Positions 41,569 to 52,467 of a stretch of DNA of 64,000 nt are shown one piece after another. The position numbers were made by a program, and so were the translations under genes. Under the pieces are notes generated by a model. It worked only from the letters and a program-made list of their open reading frames with translations. It was not told the DNA's origin and did no database searches. Positions within the stretch are counted from its first letter, which is position 1, and each line of letters begins with the position of its first letter. Source of the DNA: an uncultured Flavobacteriaceae bacterium (GTDB taxonomy: Bacteria > Bacteroidota > Bacteroidia > Flavobacteriales > Flavobacteriaceae); the NCBI GenBank assembly GCA_947486785.1, contig CANKUU010000016.1:1-64000 (forward strand), read 5' to 3'.

Positions 41569-42594
41569 TTATTGATTTTTAAAAAGTTTTAATGTATTGT
41601 CTTTTTGGACAATTTTGGTTCCCGTCGATTTTTCTATTGCTGACAAACAAATTTTAAGGTTTTGGTTGGGTATACCCCCAGTTAATACTAGTTTTTTAAG
41701 TTTTTCGTCGTTAAATTCTATATTAACGCCATAGGCTTGTTTTAAATTAATCATAACTTCTTCAAGGGAGGTATTGTTAAAAACATATGTACCATCTCTC
41801 CAAATTGAATAAGAAAGCTCTTTTGTAACCTTTTCGTGACTTATGGCATTGTGCGCTTTAGAAAAAGAAACTAATTCACCTGGAACCATTTCTTTTGTAC
41901 GCCCGTTATCTAAAATTAAATGAACTGATCCCTCGTCTAACAAAACATCTGTTTTCATTTTACGAGTATTCACATGAAATTGAGTACCATATACCTCAAC
42001 TCTTAAATCTTTTGTATTTACCCAAAATTTAGCTTTGGTGCTGGGAATGGGTTTGACTTTAAAATATGCCTCACCTTTTAATTCTATATTTCTAGGATTG
42101 CCTTTGGAGTATTTTATTTCAGAATTGCCATTTAAAACTACCGAGGTGCCATCAGGTAGTTTTAAATCAATAATTTCTCCAAAACCAGTTTTATGAATAG
42201 TTTCTGATGAATTAATTTGGGTTATTCCATTAGAAAAAATGAAAAACAATAAGATTGCTGCTGCTGCTGAGCATGCGTAAATCCAGTTTTTGGTTTTTCT
42301 GAAAAAATTTCTTTTTAATGGAATTACTTCGTTTCTTTCTTGCTCTTTCTTTTCAATTAATCTAAGAACAGTTTGCAACTCTAAATCAATTTTTTCTTGA
42401 GTAATAGGCTCTTTTTTAAAGGTTATGCCTGTTATAATTGATTTTGCATTATAAACTTCTTCAGCCTTATTAGGATTGTTTTTAATCCAAGTGGTCCAAA
42501 ATTCCATATCATTTTGGTTACACTCCTTCGCCCAGTTTATAAAGGAAGAATCGTTCAAAAGAAGATCAAGAAAAGACTGTTTATTATTAACCAT
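41569..42594 (-). CDS. FecR-family anti-sigma factor
   Basis: A 341-residue single-pass membrane protein. The N-terminal cytoplasmic part (1-105) has WTTWIKNNPNKAEEV, which binds the sigma factor. The membrane helix is at about 108-126. The FecR domain follows (about 140-240; GFGEIIDLKLPDGTSVVLNG), then a DUF4974 C-terminal domain (about 260-341; TSLEEVMINLKQAYGVNIEF) for contact with the receptor's STN domain. It sits between the sigma factor and receptor genes, the standard cell-surface signalling order. Confidence 0.93.
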   Translation of the reverse strand: MVNNKQSFLDLLLNDSSFINWAKECNQNDMEFWTTWIKNNPNKAEEVYNAKSIITGITFKKEPITQEKIDLELQTVLRLIEKKEQERNEVIPLKRNFFRKTKNWIYACSAAAAILLFFIFSNGITQINSSETIHKTGFGEIIDLKLPDGTSVVLNGNSEIKYSKGNPRNIELKGEAYFKVKPIPSTKAKFWVNTKDLRVEVYGTQFHVNTRKMKTDVLLDEGSVHLILDNGRTKEMVPGELVSFSKAHNAISHEKVTKELSYSIWRDGTYVFNNTSLEEVMINLKQAYGVNIEFNDEKLKKLVLTGGIPNQNLKICLSAIEKSTGTKIVQKDNTLKLFKNQ

Positions 42595-42660
42595 AGCATT
42601 ACTCTTACTCTTAAAGAGACTTAAGTTGTAATAGTATACCCTATTTTTTTAAAAAAAAAA

Positions 42661-43239
42661 TTAATTAATTTGTAGAATCCTCTTAATTTCTTGAAGTTCG
42701 GCGTGATTTCTTAATTTGTAAAAAGCTTTCTGGAGTGTGTTTTGTACACTTTGATATTTTACATTCATTACTTCAGCTATTTCCTTAGTTGATAGCTCGC
42801 TGTAGTATTTAAGATATACAGTTTCTCTTTCTCTTGTAGATAGCGTATTCAATAACTTTGCAAGTACTTTGGCTCTAATATTTATAAATTCTTGCTCAAC
42901 TAAAATGTCCTCGTTTGAAAAAACAAAGGCGTTTGAATTTTCTATTAACTTATCGTAAGAGCTAAAGTTACGGGCTCTTTTTAGCGCTTTTAGCAAAGAT
43001 CTCCTGAAAGAAACAAAAAAATAAGATTTGATATTAACAATGTTTCCCAGTTTTTTTCGATTTTCATGCAGATAAACAAAAAAACTCTGTAAGCAGTCTT
43101 CGGTTAATTTATGATCTCCTGAAATTTTTAGACCGTAATTATGTAAGGATGAGTAGTAAGTCTTAAATAAGGTAGAAAATGCGTTCATGTCACCCTCTAC
43201 AAACAGATGCCAAATAGATTTTTCAAAGGATGAACTCAT
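42661..43239 (-). CDS. ECF-type RNA polymerase sigma factor
   Basis: A 192-residue sigma-70 family protein from ATG 43239; the longer frame to 43299 has a hydrophobic leader not typical of the family. Region 2 is near DHKLTEDCLQSFFVYLHENR, region 4 has LSTRERETVYLKYYSELSTK and the helix-turn-helix TKEIAEVMNVKYQSVQNTLQ. It should direct transcription of the downstream FecR and TonB receptor genes when the receptor signals. Confidence 0.92.
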   Translation of the reverse strand: MSSSFEKSIWHLFVEGDMNAFSTLFKTYYSSLHNYGLKISGDHKLTEDCLQSFFVYLHENRKKLGNIVNIKSYFFVSFRRSLLKALKRARNFSSYDKLIENSNAFVFSNEDILVEQEFINIRAKVLAKLLNTLSTRERETVYLKYYSELSTKEIAEVMNVKYQSVQNTLQKAFYKLRNHAELQEIKRILQIN

Positions 43240-43459
43240 AAAATGATTTGATGGACTCCGCAATATATTAAATTTTATTAATATACTGATAAAACACATT
43301 TTTTAGAGCTAATAAGTATTTATATGAAAATGCTATGTATTTGACTTTCAACATATTAAAATTTACTTTTGCGAAGTAAATTTCTTCTTAAAATATTGTT
43401 TTATATCCTCATATTCATCTGATAAGAAGAAGAATCACTTAAGATTTAATACAATAAAC

Positions 43460-43467
43460 TATATTTG
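43460..43467 (+). promoter_or_regulatory. Promoter -7 box for ychF
   Basis: TATATTTG matches TAnnTTTG and lies 19 bases before the ychF start. No TTTG -33 element at the usual spacing. Confidence 0.42.
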
Positions 43468-43486
43468 CGCCCAAATTATATTTAAA

Positions 43487-44581
43487 ATGAAAGCAGGTAT
43501 TGTAGGATTGCCCAATGTAGGTAAGTCAACACTTTTTAATTGTTTATCAAATGCAAAGGCACAAAGCGCTAACTTTCCGTTTTGTACTATTGAGCCCAAT
43601 ATTGGAGTTGTAAATGTACCTGATCCGCGGTTAGAGAAATTAGAAGCTATTGTAAATCCAGAGCGTGTTTTGCCAGCTACAGTTGAGATTGTTGACATTG
43701 CTGGTTTAGTTAAAGGTGCAAGTAAAGGGGAGGGTTTAGGAAATCAGTTTCTTGGTAATATTCGAGAAACAGACGCCATTCTTCATGTTTTGCGTTGCTT
43801 TGATAATGATAACATTGTTCATGTTGATGGTTCTGTAGATCCAATTAGAGACAAAGAAACCATTGATATGGAATTACAGTTGAAAGATTTAGATACCGTA
43901 GAAAAGAAGTATGAAAAGGTAAAGCGAACTGCCAAAACAGGAAATAAGGAAGCTCAAAAAGAAGAAGCGGTTTTACTTGCAATCAAAAATGGCTTAGAAG
44001 CTGGTATTTCCGTGCGAGCCATAGAAATTTCAAAAGAAGATAGAGCTGAATATGTAAATCCGTTACAGTTTATAACTGATAAGCCTGTAATGTATGTTTG
44101 TAATGTAGATGAAGACGCCGCCGTTTCTGGCAACTCATATGTAGACAAGGTAAAAGCTGCTGTGGCTAGTGAGAATGCAGAGGTTGTTGTTTTAGCTGTT
44201 GGTACAGAAGCCGATATTACAGAATTAGATACCTACGAAGAGCGACAGATGTTTTTGGAAGACTTAGGCTTGTCTGAACCTGGTTCGGCCAAATTAATTA
44301 GAGGCGCTTATAAACTTTTAAATCTAGAGACCTATTTTACCGCAGGAGTTAAAGAGGTTCGAGCATGGACGATTTCAATAGGGGCAACGGCTCCTCAGGC
44401 TGCAGGTGTAATTCATACCGACTTTGAAAAAGGATTTATTAGAGCAGAAGTTATTGCTTATCAAGACTATATTACTTTTGGTAGTGAAGCAAAAGTGAAA
44501 GAAGCAGGTAAAATGCGTGTTGAAGGCAAAGACTATATTGTTAAAGATGGTGATATTATGCATTTTAGATTTAATGTTTAG
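43487..44581 (+). CDS. ychF: Redox-regulated ATPase YchF (Obg-family)
   Basis: A 364-residue translation-associated GTPase-like ATPase. G1 is GLPNVGKST (about 6-14), G3 [20 protein letters not shown] (about 68-87), and the NxxD-equivalent VCNVDED (about 205), followed by a helical domain and a C-terminal TGS domain ([20 protein letters not shown]). It prefers ATP and binds ribosomes. Monocistronic. Confidence 0.96.
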   Translation: MKAGIVGLPNVGKSTLFNCLSNAKAQSANFPFCTIEPNIGVVNVPDPRLEKLEAIVNPERVLPATVEIVDIAGLVKGASKGEGLGNQFLGNIRETDAILHVLRCFDNDNIVHVDGSVDPIRDKETIDMELQLKDLDTVEKKYEKVKRTAKTGNKEAQKEEAVLLAIKNGLEAGISVRAIEISKEDRAEYVNPLQFITDKPVMYVCNVDEDAAVSGNSYVDKVKAAVASENAEVVVLAVGTEADITELDTYEERQMFLEDLGLSEPGSAKLIRGAYKLLNLETYFTAGVKEVRAWTISIGATAPQAAGVIHTDFEKGFIRAEVIAYQDYITFGSEAKVKEAGKMRVEGKDYIVKDGDIMHFRFNV

Positions 44582-44744
44582 TAAAGTCAACCTATAAATT
44601 ATACTTTTTTACTTGATTAAGTCTTTGGGTTTTTAATACTATCAACAATACAAAGTGATGCTTTGTTAATTACTTTACGCGGCCAAGGTTTCTTTTTTTT
44701 TTAAGTAGTCTTATATTAGCGTTACTACATTTTAAATCTTTTAA

Positions 44745-46604
44745 ATGGCTGATAACTCCCAATATACAGAAGACAATATCCGTTCATTAGATTGGAAAGA
44801 GCATATACGTATGCGCCCTGGCATGTATATTGGTAAGCTTGGTGATGGATCCTCAGCAGATGATGGGGTTTACATTCTTTTAAAAGAAGTCATTGATAAC
44901 TGTATTGATGAATTTGTAATGGGGGCCGGTAAAACCATAGAGATTCGAATTAAAGATGGCCTTGTTAAGGTGCGCGATTATGGTCGAGGAATTCCCTTAG
45001 GAAAGGTAGTTGATGTTGTTTCTAAGATGAATACGGGCGGTAAGTATGATTCTCGTGCATTTAAAAAATCAGTAGGGTTAAATGGGGTGGGGACCAAAGC
45101 TGTAAATGCACTCTCTAGTTTTTTTGAAGTACAATCAGCACGAGATAGCCAAATTAAGACCGCAGAATTTAGTCAAGGTATTTTATTAAAAGAATTAGGA
45201 CCGGTTGAATCCTCGCAGCGAAAAGGTACTAAAGTTACTTTTCGACCAGATGAAGCTATTTTTAAAAAATACAAATATCGCAATGAGTATGTAGAACGTA
45301 TGTTGAAAAACTACGTGTATTTAAACCCTGGTTTAACCATAGATTTTAATGGTCAAAAATTCTATTCAGAAAATGGACTCAAAGATCTTTTAGAAGATAA
45401 CAACAATGTTGATGATTTTCTATATCCGGTAATTCATTTGAAGGGAGATGATATAGAGGTTGCTATTACCCATAGCAAAACGCAATATAGCGAAGAATAT
45501 CATTCGTTTGTTAATGGTCAAAATACAACACAAGGAGGTACGCATCAAACAGCTTTTCGTGAAGCTTTAGTGCGCACTATTCGTGAGTTTTATGGTAAAA
45601 CGTATGACCCATCTGATATTCGTAAGTCTATTATATCAGCAATAGCGGTTAAAGTTATGGAGCCTGTTTTTGAAAGTCAAACTAAAACAAAATTAGGTTC
45701 TACGGATATGGGAGGTGATCTACCTACGGTTCGTACCTATATCAACGATTTTGTTGGAAAGTACCTAGATAATTATTTGCATAAAAACCCAGAAGTAGCA
45801 GAGGCGCTGCAACGTAAGATTTTACAAGCCGAGCGCGAACGTAAAGAGTTATCGGGTATACGAAAGCTAGCTAAAGACAGAGCTAAGAAAGCCAGTCTTC
45901 ACAATAAAAAATTACGTGATTGTCGTATTCATTTAGGAGACACTAAAAAAGATAGAAATCTAGAAAGTACCTTATTTATCACCGAGGGTGATTCGGCTTC
46001 TGGTTCTATCACAAAATCTCGTGATGTAAATACGCAAGCCGTATTCAGTTTAAAGGGAAAACCTTTAAATTCTTACGGCATGTCAAAGAAGATTGTTTAT
46101 GAGAATGAGGAGTTTAACTTGCTGCAAGCTGCCTTAAATATAGAAGATTCGATGGAAGATCTTCGCTATAACAATATTGTAATTGCTACAGATGCAGATG
46201 TAGATGGTATGCATATTAGATTGCTTTTGATTACCTTTTTTCTACAGTTTTTTCCAGAATTGATTAAAGAAAACCATCTTTACATATTACAAACTCCGCT
46301 TTTTAGAGTTCGTAACAAAAAAGAAACCATTTATTGTTACAGCGAAGAAGAACGAGGAAATGCTGTTAAAAAACTTACAGGTAAACCTGAAATTACACGA
46401 TTTAAAGGTTTAGGTGAAATTTCACCAGACGAATTTGTGCATTTTATTGGAGCAGATATCAGGTTAGAGCCGGTAATGTTAGATAAGGCAATGTCGATCG
46501 ATGACTTACTAAGTTTTTATATGGGTAAAAATACGCCCGATCGTCAAAAATTTATTATTGAAAACCTTAAAGTTGAAATTGATTTAGTTGAAGAAAGTCA
46601 GTAA
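44745..46604 (+). CDS. parE: DNA topoisomerase IV subunit B
   Basis: A 619-residue GHKL ATPase subunit. ATP-binding motifs include [18 protein letters not shown] (about 23-40), [19 protein letters not shown], and the loop [11 protein letters not shown] (about 116-126). The TOPRIM domain has [10 protein letters not shown] (about 413-422) and [14 protein letters not shown] (about 483-496). The short length without the gyrase-specific insert and pairing with the downstream A subunit favour topoisomerase IV over gyrase. Confidence 0.94.
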   Translation: MADNSQYTEDNIRSLDWKEHIRMRPGMYIGKLGDGSSADDGVYILLKEVIDNCIDEFVMGAGKTIEIRIKDGLVKVRDYGRGIPLGKVVDVVSKMNTGGKYDSRAFKKSVGLNGVGTKAVNALSSFFEVQSARDSQIKTAEFSQGILLKELGPVESSQRKGTKVTFRPDEAIFKKYKYRNEYVERMLKNYVYLNPGLTIDFNGQKFYSENGLKDLLEDNNNVDDFLYPVIHLKGDDIEVAITHSKTQYSEEYHSFVNGQNTTQGGTHQTAFREALVRTIREFYGKTYDPSDIRKSIISAIAVKVMEPVFESQTKTKLGSTDMGGDLPTVRTYINDFVGKYLDNYLHKNPEVAEALQRKILQAERERKELSGIRKLAKDRAKKASLHNKKLRDCRIHLGDTKKDRNLESTLFITEGDSASGSITKSRDVNTQAVFSLKGKPLNSYGMSKKIVYENEEFNLLQAALNIEDSMEDLRYNNIVIATDADVDGMHIRLLLITFFLQFFPELIKENHLYILQTPLFRVRNKKETIYCYSEEERGNAVKKLTGKPEITRFKGLGEISPDEFVHFIGADIRLEPVMLDKAMSIDDLLSFYMGKNTPDRQKFIIENLKVEIDLVEESQ

Positions 46605-46640
46605 AATCATAACCAAACCAAAAATAGTTAGTAATCCTTT

Positions 46641-49394
46641 ATGGAAGAGAACGAAGAAGATTTAAACCTACCTGCTGGTTCAGAGAAAAGTGCTGCCGAT
46701 GACACAGGTAATGCTAATGATACTTCAGAAAATGAGGAGCTAAATAGCCAAGAAGGTGTTTCGGAAGTAGATAAAGACCATACGCTTACTAGGGTTTCTG
46801 GTATGTACAAAGACTGGTTTTTAGATTATGCCTCATACGTAATTTTAGAACGCGCTGTGCCTGCAATAGAAGATGGTTTTAAACCTGTTCAAAGACGCAT
46901 AATGCACGCTCTTAAAGAGTTAGACGATGGTAGATATAATAAGGTCGCAAATGTAGTAGGGCATACTATGCAATATCATCCACATGGTGATGCTAGTATA
47001 GCAGATGCAATGGTGCAAATGGGCCAAAAAGACCTATTAATTGATACGCAAGGTAACTGGGGAAATATACTAACAGGAGATCGAGCTGCAGCTTCAAGAT
47101 ATATTGAAGCAAGGCTTTCGAAGTTTGCGTTAGATGTTGTCTTTAGTCCCAAAATTACGGAATGGCAACAATCGTACGATGGCCGAAAAAAAGAACCTGT
47201 AAACCTTCCTGTGATGTTTCCTCTTCTTTTGGCTCAAGGGGCAGAGGGAATTGCAGTAGGATTATCTACAAAAGTTTTACCTCATAATTTTATAGAGCTT
47301 ATTGATGCATCTATCAAGCATTTGAAAGGGCAACGATTTAAATTATTTCCTGATTTTCCTACCTCTGGCATCATAGATGTCACTAATTATAATGATGGAC
47401 TAAGAGGTGGAAAGATACGGGTGCGTGCTAAAATAGCTACGTTGAATAAAAATACACTGGTTATCAACGAGATACCTTATGGCACTAATACTTCTTCTTT
47501 AAAAGATTCTATCCTTAAAGCAAATGAAAAAGGCAAAATAAAAGTAAAAAAAATTGAGGATAATACAGCCGCAGAAGTTGAAATTTTGATTCATTTGCCA
47601 ACAGGAATATCCCCCGATAAAACCATTGATGCACTATATGCCTTTACCTCATGTGAATCTTCTATTTCGCCTTTAGGATGTATTATTGAAGATAATAAGC
47701 CTTTGTTTATTGGGGTAACAGAGATGTTAAAGCGCTCTACAGATGCAACCGTAGATCTATTAAAGCAAGAATTAGAAATTCAATTAAATGAGTTAGAAGA
47801 GCAGTGGCATGCAGCATCTTTAGAACGAATTTTTATTGAAAACAGAATATATAGAGATATTGAAGATGAGGAAACCTGGGAGGGTGTGATTTCTGCGATA
47901 GATAAAGGTCTAAAGCCTTTTACCAAACATTTAAAAAGAGCGGTTACCGAAGAGGATATTTTACGTTTAACAGAAATCAAAATTAAAAAGATATCTAAAT
48001 TTGACTTAGATAAAGCACAGCAGCATCTTGATAATTTACAAGAAAAAATTGCAGAAGTACAGCATCACCTTGCCAATTTAACAGACTATGCTATTTCCTA
48101 TTTTAAAAGGTTGAAAGATACCTATGGTAAAGGAAAAGAACGAAAATCTGAAATACGCATTTTTGATGATATTGAGGCTACTAAAGTAGTCATGCGAAAC
48201 ACAAAACTTTATGTCAATAGAGAAGAAGGATTTGTTGGCACTTCTTTACGTAGAGATGAGTACGTAACTGATTGTGCCGATATTGATGATGTTATTGTTT
48301 TTACTAAAGATGGACACATGATGGTGACAAAAGTTGATTCTAAAACTTTTGTAGGTAAAAACATTGTACACGTAGCAATTTTTAAGAAAAAAGATAAACG
48401 CACCACGTATAATCTAATTTATAAAGATGGAAAAGGTGGTCCGAGCTACGTGAAACGTTTTAATGTAACTAGTATCACAAGAGATAAATTATATCCATTG
48501 GGTTCTGGTAAGGCAGGAACAGATGTACTCTATTTTTCTGCAAATCCAAATGGGGAAGCCGAAATTGTTACGGTGCTATTACGCCAGGTAGGAAGTATTA
48601 AAAAACTGAAGTGGGATCTTGATTTTTCAGCTGTTTTAATTAAAGGAAGAAGTTCTAAAGGAAATCTTGTTTCTAAATACTCGGTAAAACGTATCGAATT
48701 GAAAGAAAAAGGTGTTTCTACCCTAAAACCTCGTAAGATATGGTTTGATGATGTGGTTCGAAGATTAAATGTAGATGGAAGAGGTGAGTTATTAGGTGAG
48801 TTTAGAGGAGAAGATTTGATATTAATTGTAAATCAAAAAGGAGAAGTAAAAACCATTATGCCGACCTTAACTTCTCACTTTGATGATGACATGGTGCTTT
48901 TAGAAAAATGGAACCCTAAAAAACCTATAACTGCCGTTTATTTTGAAGGAGAGAAAGAGCGGTATTATGTAAAACGCTTCTTAATTGAGAATGAAAAGAA
49001 AGAAGAATTAATTATTACAGAACATCCAAAATCTGCTTTAGAGTTGATATCAACAGATTGGCGTCCAGTAATAGAAATTGAATTTTACAAACAGAGAGGT
49101 AAAGATACTAAATCAAACTTAGTTGTTGATTTAGAGGATTTTATATCAATAAAAGGAATAAAAGCTTTAGGTAATCAATTAACTTCTGAAAAAGTTAAAA
49201 ATATAAACGCCTTAGCGCCTTTACCATATGAGGAACCTGAAACAAACGTTGAAAGTTCTATAGGTAACGAAGAAGTTAATGAAGCGTTGAAGGACCATGA
49301 AAATGGGCAAAGTCCTTCAGAGTCAACTAGTGCAGAAAGTTCAAAAGATGACTCTGATGGGGCTGATGATGAAGGTCAAATAACATTGTTTTAA
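46641..49394 (+). CDS. parC: DNA topoisomerase IV subunit A
   Basis: A 917-residue breakage-reunion subunit. The catalytic tyrosine is in AAASRYIEAR (about 153-162); the QRRIMHALKEL motif and HPHGDASIADAMVQMGQ (about 114-130) are canonical. A long coiled-coil region precedes the C-terminal beta-propeller (about 520-800). Both termini carry acidic, serine-rich low-complexity extensions (residues 1-45 and about 870-917). It starts 36 bases after parE and ends 4 bases before mscL. Confidence 0.94.
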   Translation: MEENEEDLNLPAGSEKSAADDTGNANDTSENEELNSQEGVSEVDKDHTLTRVSGMYKDWFLDYASYVILERAVPAIEDGFKPVQRRIMHALKELDDGRYNKVANVVGHTMQYHPHGDASIADAMVQMGQKDLLIDTQGNWGNILTGDRAAASRYIEARLSKFALDVVFSPKITEWQQSYDGRKKEPVNLPVMFPLLLAQGAEGIAVGLSTKVLPHNFIELIDASIKHLKGQRFKLFPDFPTSGIIDVTNYNDGLRGGKIRVRAKIATLNKNTLVINEIPYGTNTSSLKDSILKANEKGKIKVKKIEDNTAAEVEILIHLPTGISPDKTIDALYAFTSCESSISPLGCIIEDNKPLFIGVTEMLKRSTDATVDLLKQELEIQLNELEEQWHAASLERIFIENRIYRDIEDEETWEGVISAIDKGLKPFTKHLKRAVTEEDILRLTEIKIKKISKFDLDKAQQHLDNLQEKIAEVQHHLANLTDYAISYFKRLKDTYGKGKERKSEIRIFDDIEATKVVMRNTKLYVNREEGFVGTSLRRDEYVTDCADIDDVIVFTKDGHMMVTKVDSKTFVGKNIVHVAIFKKKDKRTTYNLIYKDGKGGPSYVKRFNVTSITRDKLYPLGSGKAGTDVLYFSANPNGEAEIVTVLLRQVGSIKKLKWDLDFSAVLIKGRSSKGNLVSKYSVKRIELKEKGVSTLKPRKIWFDDVVRRLNVDGRGELLGEFRGEDLILIVNQKGEVKTIMPTLTSHFDDDMVLLEKWNPKKPITAVYFEGEKERYYVKRFLIENEKKEELIITEHPKSALELISTDWRPVIEIEFYKQRGKDTKSNLVVDLEDFISIKGIKALGNQLTSEKVKNINALAPLPYEEPETNVESSIGNEEVNEALKDHENGQSPSESTSAESSKDDSDGADDEGQITLF

Positions 49395-49398
49395 TAGA

Positions 49399-49830
49399 AT
49401 GAAAAACTTTTTAAAAGAATTTAAAAACTTTGCCATTAAGGGCAACATGGTAGATATGGCTATTGGTATAATTATCGGTGCGTCTTTTAATACTGTTGTA
49501 AGTACCTTAGTTAAAAAAGTGATAATGCCACCTTTGTCCGCACTTGTAGGCGGAATGAATTATTCTGAAATGAAGCTTATCTTAAAGCCAGCTACCAATA
49601 AAAGTGAAGAAGTAGTAATTGCTTACGGTGAATTGTTCAGTGTTTTACTAGATTTTTTTATCGTAGCCTTAACTATTTTTGTGGTGATTAAGGCAATGAA
49701 TCGTTTTCAAAACCAAGCGGAAGATGTTTCTAATGAGGCGGTAATTACACCAAAAAATATAGAATTGCTCTCAAAAATTGAGTCTTTGCTCGAGGAACAA
49801 AACTCACTTTTAAGAGATGGTAAAAAGTAG
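49399..49830 (+). CDS. mscL: Large-conductance mechanosensitive channel
   Basis: A 143-residue homopentameric channel that opens on membrane tension. The N-terminal amphipathic helix and TM1 read FKNFAIKGNMVDMAIGIIIG (8-27). TM2 is at about 75-97, and a cytoplasmic helix lies at the C-terminus (LLSKIESLLEEQNSLL). It is 4 bases after parC, so the two are co-transcribed. Confidence 0.95.
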   Translation: MKNFLKEFKNFAIKGNMVDMAIGIIIGASFNTVVSTLVKKVIMPPLSALVGGMNYSEMKLILKPATNKSEEVVIAYGELFSVLLDFFIVALTIFVVIKAMNRFQNQAEDVSNEAVITPKNIELLSKIESLLEEQNSLLRDGKK

Positions 49831-49937
49831 CATTTTGTTTAACTTATTGCTGCTTTTTTTGCGTAAAATATCGAATTTACCTAACAAAAATGCTAGGTTA
49901 TTAGAATATATGTACCTTTAAAATAAAAAGCTATTTA

Positions 49938-50897
49938 ATGGATTTAACAAACCCGCTTGTATACGGGGCACCGTGTTTTATTATTTTTATTTTATTAGAA
50001 TTAGCTTATAGTAAAAATCATGACCATCATCATGATTTATACGATTGGAATGATCTTTTTGCAAGCGGTTTTATGGGTGTCGGATCTGCTGTACTTGCAG
50101 CACTTTTGAAAACGGTTTCTGCCATAGTTATTTTTACCTTCGTTTATGATCTTTTTAACCCCGTTGTAAACGGGGTACACACCAATATAATGGGTTATGA
50201 ATCTTTTGGATTCGCTTGGTACATATGGTTATTATGTCAACTTTCAGATGATTTTACCTACTATTGGTTTCATAGAGCGAACCATGAGATAAGGATTTTG
50301 TGGGCTGCGCACATTGTACATCATTCATCAGATAATTTTAACCTCGGAACTGCCGTTCGAAATGGATGGTTTACCTTACTTTACAAACCTTTCTTTTATA
50401 TGTGGATGCCCGCTATTGGATTCGCACCAGAAATGGTTGTTTTTTGTTTAGGGATTGAGGCGTTATGGCAATTTCAGCTACACACCGTGTTACTTCCAAA
50501 ATTAGGTATTTTTGAAAAATTTATGAACACGCATACAATGCATCAAGTGCATCATGCTCAAAATGTTGAGTATCTTGATAAAAATCATGGGGGTTTTTTA
50601 AATATTTTTGATCGTATGTTTGGTACGTGGCTTGAGCTTGATGACAAAATTGATGTTAAATATGGAGTTATACATGCGCCGAGTTCAAATAATCCTTTAG
50701 TTATACTTACTCATGAATTTAAAGATATTTGGTTAGACACCAAAAAATCGCCAAAATTATATGATAAATTCATGTATATCTTTGGTCCACCAGGGTGGAG
50801 TCATGATGGCAGCACCATGACGGTTAAACAACAACAGAGACAGTTTAAGAAACAGAGAGCAGAAAACCCTCAAGCAGTATTTAGTAGACCTAATTAA
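49938..50897 (+). CDS. Sterol desaturase-family di-iron hydroxylase
   Basis: A 319-residue membrane protein with about four helices and histidine clusters YYWFHRANHE (about 112-121), AAHIVHHSSDNF (about 127-138) and HTMHQVHHAQN (about 201-211). The arrangement is close to the alkylglycerol monooxygenase-like (TMEM195) branch. Substrate unknown. The N-terminal NHDHHHD cluster (about 27-33) may be a chance run. Monocistronic. Confidence 0.88.
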   Translation: MDLTNPLVYGAPCFIIFILLELAYSKNHDHHHDLYDWNDLFASGFMGVGSAVLAALLKTVSAIVIFTFVYDLFNPVVNGVHTNIMGYESFGFAWYIWLLCQLSDDFTYYWFHRANHEIRILWAAHIVHHSSDNFNLGTAVRNGWFTLLYKPFFYMWMPAIGFAPEMVVFCLGIEALWQFQLHTVLLPKLGIFEKFMNTHTMHQVHHAQNVEYLDKNHGGFLNIFDRMFGTWLELDDKIDVKYGVIHAPSSNNPLVILTHEFKDIWLDTKKSPKLYDKFMYIFGPPGWSHDGSTMTVKQQQRQFKKQRAENPQAVFSRPN

Positions 50898-51617
50898 GAA
50901 GTTCTGCTTACTCGGCATTCAAATTTCAATAAGTTGTTCGCTATACGTTTTGTTTTTTAGGTAGCTATTGGTCTAATTTTTAGTTACTTATATTTTAAAT
51001 ACTCTATCTTTAATACTACCTTAGTTCGTTGTTTATAGCAACAAAAGTATCATTCGAATTTTATGATGCGCTGTTCTATATACTTAGCTCTTGCTTAGCT
51101 AAAATTTAATAAGCACTTTTTGTAGTAGCCTAATTTTTAAAAATAGGATAGATTAAAACGTCTTTGAATTTATTTTGGGTCATTTTTTATGTTTGTTCAA
51201 GACCTTTTTTTAATGTTATCGATTTGAAACTTGATTTGACTGAGGCTTGGAGCTTGTCTCTTTTTTTTACACCCAAGAGCTTGCAAATGACCTAAGGTTG
51301 GCGTTAGATCCACCCAACACATTACTTCAAAATCTTTTTGTTAATTGTATACCTGTATTCACTCGGGTAACCGGTGGTATTTATCGTTATACTAAGCCTA
51401 TCCGCTATATGTGGTAACCAAGAATAGACAAAGCTTGCTGTGGCTTATCGATATCGAAGTTTTTGGCAAGTTCACAATCAATTTCACTTTTAATCTTATA
51501 ATTACTAAGACGCTTAGAACCAAAATCTTGCAGAAGAACTGATTCTAAAAGTGCTTTGAGAAAACTTTAAAAATTTTAAGCCTTATTGTGGTTACTCTTT
51601 TTCTACTTGCCTTTTAA
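50898..51617. other. 720-base gene-free stretch with decayed coding traces
   Basis: No intact gene. On the minus strand 51401-51560 is open and reads LLQDFGSKRLSNYKIKSEID followed by CELAKNFDIDKPQQALSI and a stop. On the plus strand about 51248-51418 is open without a start codon. Both look like remnants of lost genes, not modern genes. No RNA gene, terminator or repeat was recognised. Confidence 0.4.
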
Positions 51618-52412
51618 TCAGCTTGAAGCTCTATTCTTTTCCATGCGCATATTAAAGAATTCAACCAATAAAGAAAAAGTAATTGCGAAATATAAATAGC
51701 CCTTAGGTATTGTTCCAACATCTTGTCCTAAGACTGACACATGGGCAATGTGCGCAGCTTCTGCAATTAACATAAAACCAATTAAGATTAAGAAAGAAAG
51801 TCCTAATATTTGAATTGAAGGGTGTTTGTTTACAAATTCGCCCACCGGATTGGCAAACAATATCATAATGATTACTGAGATTACAACAGCCATAATCATT
51901 ATTATTAAAGCATCATTTGGGTTTTCTGAGATGCCATTTGTCATACCAATAGCGGTAAGAATTGAATCAAAAGAGAAAACGATATTTATTATGGTAATTT
52001 GAATGATGGCCTTATATAAAGAAGTGCTTCTAGATTTGGTTACTTCACGCTCATCATGGCCGCTATCTTCTACTTTTTCATGTATTTCTTTTGTGCTCTT
52101 GTAAAGTAAAAAAAGACCTCCTACAAAAAGAATCAAGGCTTGAATACTAATGCCTCCAGAAATCCATCGGTGATTAAAAACCAGAAATGGTTTACTTGCA
52201 GCGGTTAGCCACGAAATACCGAACAACAAAAGAACTCGCATTACCAGTGCGAGCATTAGACCAATTTTAGTAGCTTTATTACGTAAATTTTTAGGTAATT
52301 TACCTGCTGCAATAGAAATAAAAATAATATTGTCTATACCTAAAACAATCTCCAAAAAGGTTAAGGTTACTAATGCCACCCATGCATCAGGACTAGTGAA
52401 AATTTCAAGCAT
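51618..52412 (-). CDS. TerC-family membrane protein
   Basis: A 264-residue protein with about seven helices and the family signature LEIVLGIDNIIFISI (about 20-34) and IVFSFDSILTAIGM (about 143-156), the acidic membrane residues of TerC. Members are linked to tellurite resistance, metal export (manganese) and metalation of exported proteins. The metal is not predictable. Monocistronic. Confidence 0.93.
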   Translation of the reverse strand: MLEIFTSPDAWVALVTLTFLEIVLGIDNIIFISIAAGKLPKNLRNKATKIGLMLALVMRVLLLFGISWLTAASKPFLVFNHRWISGGISIQALILFVGGLFLLYKSTKEIHEKVEDSGHDEREVTKSRSTSLYKAIIQITIINIVFSFDSILTAIGMTNGISENPNDALIIMIMAVVISVIIMILFANPVGEFVNKHPSIQILGLSFLILIGFMLIAEAAHIAHVSVLGQDVGTIPKGYLYFAITFSLLVEFFNMRMEKNRASS

Positions 52413-52467
52413 ATTTAATGAATAATTTAAGTGTTTATAGTTGTGGTTAACAACAAACCACTAAGAA

